Source of the DNA: Prevotella sp.
Lineage (GTDB): Bacteria; Bacteroidota; Bacteroidia; Bacteroidales; Bacteroidaceae
NCBI GenBank assembly: GCA_021204565.1
Contig: JAJPZE010000183.1
Span: forward strand, 1 to 6,183
Reading direction: 5' to 3'
DNA length: 6,183 nt
How positions within the stretch are numbered: the first letter of the stretch is position 1; each line of letters starts with the position of its first letter. Shown here in pieces: positions 1 to 4,601 of this stretch. A program made the translations under genes and the position numbers. The notes beneath the pieces were generated by a model, which did no database searches, was not told where the DNA came from, and worked only from the letters and a program-made list of their open reading frames with translations.

Positions 1-1088
1 TATCCGTTCTCCTTATGGTCAATCATTTCCGGGATGCCGCCGACGTTGAACCCTATACAGGGCACGCCGCAAGCCAACGCCTCCATAATCGTATTAGGTA
101 GATTATCCTCCGTCGAGGGCAGCACGAACACGTCGGCAGCACTGTAAACCATTGCCAAACGCTCGTCTCCCGAGACGTATCCAAGCTCCACACAGGGGAA
201 ATGAATACGGCTCATAAGCCCCTCCGACCGCGCTCCAAGCAACGCCACAACTATCGACGAGGCTGTCTGGGGGTGATATGTGCGTATCTTGTTTATCGCC
301 TTTATCAACAGCGAGGCCCCTTTGCGCGCGTCGGTCAACTTCTGCGAAACGAACAGCACCACATTCTTTCCAAGCAACGGCAACCCCAACTCCCGACGCG
401 CCGCCCATTTATCGCGCGGGTAAAACACGCTCGTATCTATCGTGTTCGGAATGGCGTAAATGCTCTTCCCCGTCGTCAATCCGCTCATACGCGCCATATC
501 GGCCAACCACTCGCTACACGCCACAAAACGTATGTCGCTGTCCCGGTATATGTTCCGCTTCTTCTCCCAAACGCGCTTAGCCAAATCATAATGTACAATC
601 TGCGAGGGCAGGAACTGACACTCCTTACAACCCGATATATATTTATCGCAGCGACGGGTGTAATGACATATGCCCGATACGGGCCAAAGGTCGTGCAATG
701 TCCACACAACCGGCTTGCCGGAAGCGATAATGCGCCGTATGCCCTCGAGCGAAAGCATGCCCTGATTGACCCATTCGAGATGGATGATGTCAGCCTCGCG
801 GAACTCCGGCATCGACGTTACGTCCTCGCCGAACTCGCCCGCGTCGATCTCCCAAAGGTTGCGGCGCTTCATGCGAAGATGAAAGAAAGCGAGCAAACGC
901 TCGGCAAGAAACCTCCAACGCCCTAATTTCTTGCGGGGCAAGGCGGAAACAAAGGTCCAATCGGTTGTCTTGTCCCTCACTAACATTCGTGCCTCCGTGC
1001 CGCGCTTGATAAAAGCGCGGACGAGACGATTCGTGGCTACAGCCGCCCCGCCAATGTTGTCGGAAGTACTTATAAAAAGTATTTTCAT
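1..1088 (-). CDS. Glycosyltransferase family 4 (GT-B fold), C-terminus cut by the left edge
   Basis: This gene encodes a retaining GT-B glycosyltransferase that would move a sugar from a nucleotide-sugar donor onto a growing surface glycan on the cytoplasmic side of the membrane. The frame is open from ATG at 1086-1088 to the left edge (362 codons). The N-terminus MKILFISTSDNIGGAA is the usual first strand and Gly-rich loop of the acceptor domain. Residues 128-141 (VWTLHDLWPVSGIC) are followed by four cysteines at 141, 147, 154 and 157, as in WcaC-like enzymes. PNTIDTSVF lies at 214-222. The donor-site block at 323-340 (LPSTEDNLPNTIMEALAC) is followed by GFNVGGIPEMIDHKENG. Asp328 takes the place of the first Glu of the usual EX7E motif, which I recall as normal for this subgroup. 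The family length is about 400, so some 40-50 residues are missing. Donor and acceptor are unknown. It may share a transcript with the upstream tRNA or have its own weak promoter. Confidence 0.93.
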   Translation of the reverse strand, partial: MKILFISTSDNIGGAAVATNRLVRAFIKRGTEARMLVRDKTTDWTFVSALPRKKLGRWRFLAERLLAFFHLRMKRRNLWEIDAGEFGEDVTSMPEFREADIIHLEWVNQGMLSLEGIRRIIASGKPVVWTLHDLWPVSGICHYTRRCDKYISGCKECQFLPSQIVHYDLAKRVWEKKRNIYRDSDIRFVACSEWLADMARMSGLTTGKSIYAIPNTIDTSVFYPRDKWAARRELGLPLLGKNVVLFVSQKLTDARKGASLLIKAINKIRTYHPQTASSIVVALLGARSEGLMSRIHFPCVELGYVSGDERLAMVYSAADVFVLPSTEDNLPNTIMEALACGVPCIGFNVGGIPEMIDHKENG

Positions 1089-1148
1089 TAAGCAGTTTTA
1101 CGACTCCTCATAGAGTTATATAAATGGATAAAAGAAATAACAAAAGAT

Positions 1149-1166
1149 ATCCCGACCGGTCCGGAT
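1149..1166 (-). terminator. Possible weak terminator behind tRNA-Ser(UGA)
   Basis: An 18-base inverted repeat with one mismatched pair and the perfect core GACCGGTC starts 28 bases beyond the tRNA-Ser(UGA) 3' end. Read on the minus strand it is followed by the T-rich stretch ATATCTTTTGTTATTTC. Because the repeat has no spacer, a hairpin would have to open the central CCGG as its loop, leaving a stem of about seven pairs with one mismatch. It may therefore be only a leaky terminator between the tRNA and the glycosyltransferase gene, or an unrelated palindromic protein site. Confidence 0.35.
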
Positions 1167-1193
1167 TACTCTTTTGCTAACCTTTTCATCGTG

Positions 1194-1278
1194 CGGAGAG
1201 AGAGGGATTCGAACCCCCGGTACCCTGCGGTACGGCGGTTTTCAAGACCGCTGCAATCGACCACTCTGCCATCTCTCC
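1194..1278 (-). tRNA. tRNA-Ser (anticodon UGA)
   Basis: This is a serine tRNA of 85 nt that reads UCA codons. The acceptor stem GGAGAGA pairs fully with TCTCTCC. The D arm is GCAGAGTGGTCGATTGC. The anticodon stem GCGGT/ACCGC encloses the loop CTTGAAA, giving anticodon TGA. A long class II variable arm (GTACCGCAGGGTAC, stem GTACC/GGTAC) identifies the serine/leucine class. The T arm is GGGGG-TTCGAAT-CCCTC with one G-U pair. The discriminator base is G, as usual for serine. The 3' CCA is not encoded (the next bases are CAC), so it must be added by the CCA-adding enzyme. It lies upstream of the glycosyltransferase gene on the same strand. Confidence 0.97.
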
Positions 1279-1340
1279 GGTAATCTCCGGCACTCCCCAC
1301 GATACGTTCCGCCGACGCGAAATCTGAAAGAAAGTGCGTG

Positions 1341-1372
1341 CAAAGGTAGGGTAAAGTGTTGAAATACACAAA
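1341..1372 (-). promoter_or_regulatory. Bacteroidota-type promoter of tRNA-Ser(UGA)
   Basis: On the minus strand the -33 element TTTG (1372-1369) and the -7 element TACCTTTG (1348-1341) are separated by exactly 20 bases, matching the Bacteroides primary sigma factor consensus TTTG-N19-21-TAnnTTTG. Transcription should begin a few bases beyond the -7 box, near 1335, giving a 5' leader of roughly 55 nt that RNase P would remove from the tRNA precursor. Confidence 0.8.
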
Positions 1373-1481
1373 GAAAACGGTGCATTATTTAGCTCTTCCG
1401 GCAATCCACCTACCCGACTTTTATCAATTTATACGCCGTATTTACACATTATTATATAATCACATTAAGGCGGATGAAATA

Positions 1482-1497
1482 TATGTTCGTATCTTCG
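1482..1497 (+). promoter_or_regulatory. Candidate promoter (-7 region) of the acetyltransferase gene
   Basis: Two back-to-back near-matches to the Bacteroidota -7 box TAnnTTTG, TATGTTCG (1482-1489) and TATCTTCG (1490-1497), lie 46-61 bases upstream of the ATG at 1543. The second is the better placed. Twenty bases upstream of it there is only TTAAG instead of TTTG, so the -33 element is poor. GTTCG and CGAAC (1485-1489 and 1498-1502) form a short inverted repeat over the box. The short leader also holds a small hairpin, TCGGG-AAACG-CCCGA, at 1507-1521. All of this is suggestive only. Confidence 0.45.
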
Positions 1498-1532
1498 CGA
1501 ACCTCATCGGGAAACGCCCGAGATTTTATATT

Positions 1533-1540
1533 AAGGAGAG
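1533..1540 (+). promoter_or_regulatory. Ribosome binding site fixing the acetyltransferase start
   Basis: AAGGAGAG ends two bases before the ATG at 1543-1545. It supports this start over the in-frame ATG at 1474, which would add 23 residues (MKYMFVSSRTSSGNARDFI...) that overlap the promoter region and do not resemble the family N-terminus. Confidence 0.7.
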
Positions 1541-1542
1541 AT

Positions 1543-2121
1543 ATGACGGAATACGAAAAGATGGTGAACGGGCGGTTATACGACTATTCCGACCCTGAAA
1601 TAGAGAGGAGTTTGGAGCGTGCAAAGAGACTTTGCGCCAAGTTGCAAACGGTCAGTATCTACGACGACAATTACCGCGAGCTGATACGCGAGCTCGTGCC
1701 CGGTATATCGGACGACAGCATTATCTGCCCTCCTTTCCGTTGCGGACACGGAAATCGCATCACATTAGGGCACAACGTGTATATCAATTACGCATGTACT
1801 TTCCTCGACGGAGGGAGCATAAAGATTGGAGATAATGTGCTTATGGGACCCAATTGCCAACTCTATACGCCGCAACACCCGACGGATTACGTCCTCCGGC
1901 GCAAGCCCGTCGAGACCGCCTATCCGATTGTTATAGGCGAGGATACGTGGCTCGGAGGGGGCGTAATAGTGCGTCCCGGGGTAACAATAGGGTGCAGATG
2001 CATCATTGCCGCAGGCAGTGTGGTGGTCAACGATATACCCGACGACAGCCTTGCGGCTGGTAATCCCGCTGTAGTGAAACGCAAGTTGAATAACCCGTCA
2101 ACCGGCAAATCACCTCATTAA
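1543..2121 (+). CDS. Sugar O-acetyltransferase of the maltose/galactoside acetyltransferase family (left-handed beta-helix)
   Basis: This 192-residue cytoplasmic enzyme would transfer acetyl from acetyl-CoA to a sugar hydroxyl. Its length fits Maa/LacA/NodL enzymes (about 185-200). The N-terminal helical cap is typical (MTEYEKMVNGRLYDYSDPEI, residues 1-20). It is followed by hexapeptide-repeat coils from about residue 57 to 182, including NRITLGHNVYINYACTF, GSIKIGDNVLMGPNC and VIVRPGVTIGC. The proposed catalytic base is His112 in TPQHPTD. The acetyl-CoA site region carries DTWLGGG (135-141) and AAGNPAVV (171-178). The start is chosen for the Shine-Dalgarno site and family alignment. It stands alone between two tRNA-Ser genes and diverges from the glycosyltransferase, so decoration of a surface glycan is a reasonable guess. 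The true acceptor (maltose, galactoside or glycan residue) cannot be read from the sequence. Confidence 0.93.
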   Translation: MTEYEKMVNGRLYDYSDPEIERSLERAKRLCAKLQTVSIYDDNYRELIRELVPGISDDSIICPPFRCGHGNRITLGHNVYINYACTFLDGGSIKIGDNVLMGPNCQLYTPQHPTDYVLRRKPVETAYPIVIGEDTWLGGGVIVRPGVTIGCRCIIAAGSVVVNDIPDDSLAAGNPAVVKRKLNNPSTGKSPH

Positions 2122-2191
2122 TCATACATCTCCCGACGCATCTCCAGCGGAGCTACGGGGGATTAAAGGGGTCAAGAAAAGAAGTCGTAAA

Positions 2192-2223
2192 TTTGTTTGT
2201 AAGCGGAAAAGAGATTACCTTTG
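2192..2223 (+). promoter_or_regulatory. Bacteroidota-type promoter of tRNA-Ser(CGA)
   Basis: The -33 element TTTG (2192-2195) and the -7 element TACCTTTG (2216-2223) are 20 bases apart, the same arrangement and the same -7 octamer as at the other serine tRNA. A second TTTG at 2196-2199 would give 16-base spacing and is less likely. The expected start, around 2228-2232, is only a few bases before the mature tRNA at 2235. Confidence 0.82.
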
Positions 2224-2234
2224 CCGTCGTAAAA

Positions 2235-2323
2235 GGAAAGTTGGCAGAGTGATCGAATGCACCGGACTCGAAATCCGGCATACGGTTTTATCCGTATCGG
2301 GGGTTTGAATCCCTCACTTTCCG
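2235..2323 (+). tRNA. tRNA-Ser (anticodon CGA)
   Basis: This is a serine tRNA of 89 nt that reads UCG codons. The acceptor stem GGAAAGT pairs fully with ACTTTCC. The D arm is GCAGAGTGATCGAATGC. The anticodon stem CCGGA/TCCGG encloses the loop CTCGAAA, anticodon CGA. The long variable arm (ATACGG-TTTT-ATCCGTAT) marks class II. The T arm is GGGGG-TTTGAAT-CCCTC. The discriminator is G. The bases that follow are CTA, so CCA is not encoded. It converges with thiL and is followed one base later by a strong inverted repeat. Confidence 0.97.
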
Positions 2324-2324
2324 C

Positions 2325-2368
2325 TACATGCGACGCGCGAGCCAAGCCAGGTTCGCGCGTCGCATGTA
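2325..2368. terminator. Strong hairpin between convergent tRNA-Ser(CGA) and thiL, probable bidirectional terminator
   Basis: A perfect 16-bp inverted repeat (left arm 2325-2340, TACATGCGACGCGCGA; right arm 2353-2368) can be extended inward by one G-U and two G-C pairs to a stem of about 19 pairs with a six-base loop (2344-2349). It starts one base after the tRNA and lies 17 bases beyond the thiL stop codon. Neither strand has an immediate run of T after the stem. It may end transcription from both sides, or act mainly as a 3' stability or processing element. Confidence 0.6.
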
Positions 2369-2385
2369 TATAATGACGTATTTGT

Positions 2386-3453
2386 TTATTTCCCCAGCGG
2401 ATCCCAGCCTTGGGCACGCAATTCGAGCTCTTTGCCGTCCCGCGCGACGAGCATTAACCCGAGTTCCTCGCGGCAGATATGTCCGATTACCCTCACCCCT
2501 TCAAGGTCTTTCACTTTGTCGTAATCGCCTATCGGAACGGTGAAAAGCAGCTCATAATCCTCTCCGCCATTAGCTGCGCAGGTGATGACATTCATATTAA
2601 ATTCCTCCGCCGCCAATGCCGTCGAGTAATCTATCGGTATGTTCTTTTCGTAGATGCGACACCCGACGCGGCTCTGCTTGCAAACGTGATGAAGCTCGCT
2701 TGACAACCCGTCGGAGATGTCAATCATTGCCGTAGGGCGTATGTCATTATCTTTAAGAAGACGGATTATATCCCCGCGCGCTTCGGGTTGCAACTGCCGT
2801 TCAAGCAGATACTCCTTGCCGGCGAAGTCCGGCTGAAAGTCACGTAAAGCGTCGAGCGCCCTCTTGTCGCCTTTCTTCTTGGCTTCGTCCACTTGTTGGT
2901 AATATACGGACTTTTCTCTCTCCAATAGTTGCAAACCCATATACGCCGCGCCGAGGTCGCCGGAGACGCAAACAAGGTCGGTGTCGCGTGCTCCGTCGCG
3001 CTTTACGATATCGTTTTTACGTGCGCCGCCGACGCAGGTTATCGATATTGCGAGCCCCGTCAACGATGATGTAGTGTCGCCTCCGACGATGTCAACGCCC
3101 CACTTTTCGCACGCCATAGCCACGCCGTCATAAAACTCTTCGACATCCTCGACACCGATACGGCGGTCCAACGCGAGGCTGACAATGAGCTGCCGCGGCG
3201 TGCCGTTCATAGCGAATATGTCGGACATATTGACCATCGCCGCCTTGTATCCAAGGTGTTTCAAATCTATATATGTCAGGTCGAAATGCACGCCCTCCAT
3301 CAGCATATCCGACGTAACGAGCACTTCCTCGTCTTCGTAATGCAATACGGCGCAATCGTCGCCTATACCCTTGACCGAGCCCGGGTGCAGCTTCGGAAGA
3401 CGTTTGGCGAGGCGCTCGATAAGCCCGAATTCACCTATTTCAGATATATCCAT
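2386..3453 (-). CDS. thiL: Thiamine-monophosphate kinase
   Basis: ThiL phosphorylates thiamine monophosphate with ATP to thiamine diphosphate, the last step of cofactor synthesis in the cytoplasm. The 355-residue product is complete and of normal family length. It has the PurM/AIRS-like fold with the expected metal and nucleotide motifs: GIGDDCAV (29-36), TSDMLMEGVHFD (47-58), NMSDIFAMNGTPR (75-87), DIVGGDTT (121-128), VSGDLGAA (163-170), IDISDGL (244-250) and NGGEDYELLFT (295-305). A Lys/Asp-rich stretch (about 182-215) between the two domains is common in Bacteroidales homologues as I recall them. The ATG start is 17 bases after the lpxK stop, so the gene is the last of the sppA-lpxK-thiL transcript. 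It ends just before the hairpin at 2325-2368. There is no clear Shine-Dalgarno site. No thiamine riboswitch is visible, as expected inside an operon. Confidence 0.97.
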   Translation of the reverse strand: MDISEIGEFGLIERLAKRLPKLHPGSVKGIGDDCAVLHYEDEEVLVTSDMLMEGVHFDLTYIDLKHLGYKAAMVNMSDIFAMNGTPRQLIVSLALDRRIGVEDVEEFYDGVAMACEKWGVDIVGGDTTSSLTGLAISITCVGGARKNDIVKRDGARDTDLVCVSGDLGAAYMGLQLLEREKSVYYQQVDEAKKKGDKRALDALRDFQPDFAGKEYLLERQLQPEARGDIIRLLKDNDIRPTAMIDISDGLSSELHHVCKQSRVGCRIYEKNIPIDYSTALAAEEFNMNVITCAANGGEDYELLFTVPIGDYDKVKDLEGVRVIGHICREELGLMLVARDGKELELRAQGWDPLGK

Positions 3454-3470
3454 TAGTAAATGTTTTGCCG

Positions 3471-4586
3471 TTAATCCGGTTTCCTGCGCGTGTTGTTATT
3501 AAAGCGGACGTTACGTATGTACGTCCTCACGATATTGTCGAACTCCGCACGCTTGCCGCGCAGGAAATGCACCTCTATCGGGAGTATATAAAGGCTGTCG
3601 GCAAAGGTATAGTTCGTCTCCTCTATATGCCGCAGGCGGCTCGCGTCTTTCTCGGTTGTGATAATCATCTTCGGGCTCTTCATCCGGTTGAATATGCGGC
3701 TGATGTGAACGATATCGGCGGGCGTGAACTGGTGATGATCGTCGAAAAGGATGGTGCGTGTGCGGGTGGTGTAGCGCGCGATGTCGGCTTCAAGCTGTTG
3801 CGGGAGTGCGATACCAAGCACAAGCAAAACATTCCAACCCGGCGCGAGCGACTGCAACGGCAGTTCCGGTCCGCCGTTATACGGGCGCAGTGCCTTATAA
3901 ACTATCGAAGTGAAGAATAATTTCTGATAAGGACGCAAGCGGAGCATACGGGTCAGCATCGCCTGCTCCATAAGGTCGGTATCGCGCGGACACTTCGATA
4001 CAATCACTATATCAGCCCGCCGCTTCGTGCTTTCCGGCTCGCGCAGGCGTCCGGCGGGGAGCAGACGGTCGTAGACCACGAGGCGATGATAATCGGTAAG
4101 GAGTATATTCAGCCCGCGGCTCACGTAGCGGTGCTGGTATGCGTCGTCGAGGAGAATGACGTCGACATCCTTTGTCTCCTCGTCGTTCATAAGGCTTTTG
4201 ATGCCGTGAATACGGTCCTTATCGACAGCCACATATACGTCCGCGAACTTGTTCTTCACCTGATACGATTCGTCTCCGACATCAGGCATCGGCGTTTCCG
4301 GCTTGGCGAGCACGAAGCCCTTGCTCTTCCGTTTATACCCGCGCGAGAGTACTGCAACCTTATAATCCTTATGGAGAAGACGGATAAGATACTCGACGTG
4401 CGGCGTTTTGCCGCTGCCGCCGACGGTCAGGTTGCCGACGGAAATCACCGGCACGGAGAACGAATGCTGGCGGAGCACGCCGACGTCAAACAGCCAGTTC
4501 CTTACTCCGACTCCCAGCCCGTAAAACCAACTCAGGGGAGTGAGCCAACGGTTTATCTTGACGTAGCTTTTCTTAGAACGCGGCAC
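3471..4586 (-). CDS. lpxK: Tetraacyldisaccharide 4'-kinase (lipid A synthesis)
   Basis: LpxK uses ATP to phosphorylate the 4' position of the lipid A disaccharide precursor, giving lipid IVA, at the inner face of the inner membrane. The product is 371 residues. The N-terminus has the usual membrane-associating stretch INRWLTPLSWFYGLGVGVRN (11-30). The P-loop is GNLTVGGSGKTP (51-62). DDAYQHR (147-153) corresponds to the DDGFQHR signature, with the Ala/Tyr form familiar in Bacteroidales. LLPAGRLREP (175-184), DHHQFT (283-288) and TTEKDASRL (310-318) are also diagnostic. The start codon is GTG (4584-4586). An in-frame TAA lies five codons upstream and the first internal ATG comes after the P-loop, so GTG is essentially forced. 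It begins 15 bases after the restored sppA stop, with no visible Shine-Dalgarno site. The gene looks intact. Confidence 0.97.
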   Translation of the reverse strand: MPRSKKSYVKINRWLTPLSWFYGLGVGVRNWLFDVGVLRQHSFSVPVISVGNLTVGGSGKTPHVEYLIRLLHKDYKVAVLSRGYKRKSKGFVLAKPETPMPDVGDESYQVKNKFADVYVAVDKDRIHGIKSLMNDEETKDVDVILLDDAYQHRYVSRGLNILLTDYHRLVVYDRLLPAGRLREPESTKRRADIVIVSKCPRDTDLMEQAMLTRMLRLRPYQKLFFTSIVYKALRPYNGGPELPLQSLAPGWNVLLVLGIALPQQLEADIARYTTRTRTILFDDHHQFTPADIVHISRIFNRMKSPKMIITTEKDASRLRHIEETNYTFADSLYILPIEVHFLRGKRAEFDNIVRTYIRNVRFNNNTRRKPD

Positions 4587-4601
4587 GTAACGTTTGAGTT
4601 A

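Noticed and set aside
201..926. A 241-codon plus-strand open frame opposite the glycosyltransferase
   Set aside because: The minus frame shows clear glycosyltransferase motifs along its full length. The plus frame has no recognisable domain and is an antisense shadow.
1088..1111. A seven-codon minus-strand frame (MRSRKTA) whose TAA overlaps the glycosyltransferase ATG as TAATG
   Set aside because: Too short to separate from chance. Its AGGAG is 15 bases from the ATG, too far for a normal ribosome site. There is no attenuator-like repeat of a regulatory codon.
1274..1290. Direct repeat TCTCCGG-TAA-TCTCCGG overlapping the 5' end of tRNA-Ser(UGA)
   Set aside because: Only seven bases long. It could be mistaken for a duplicated insertion target, but no element or second tRNA fragment accompanies it.
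1451..1460. TATAAT-like sequence within ATTATATAAT upstream of the acetyltransferase
   Set aside because: There is no suitably spaced -35 element, and Bacteroidota promoters use TAnnTTTG. AT-rich composition explains it.
2122..2170. Possible terminator after the acetyltransferase gene (CTCC-AGC-GGAG within TCCC...GGGGGA)
   Set aside because: The pairing is only four bases in each part with a bulge, and no T-run follows. It is too weak to list.
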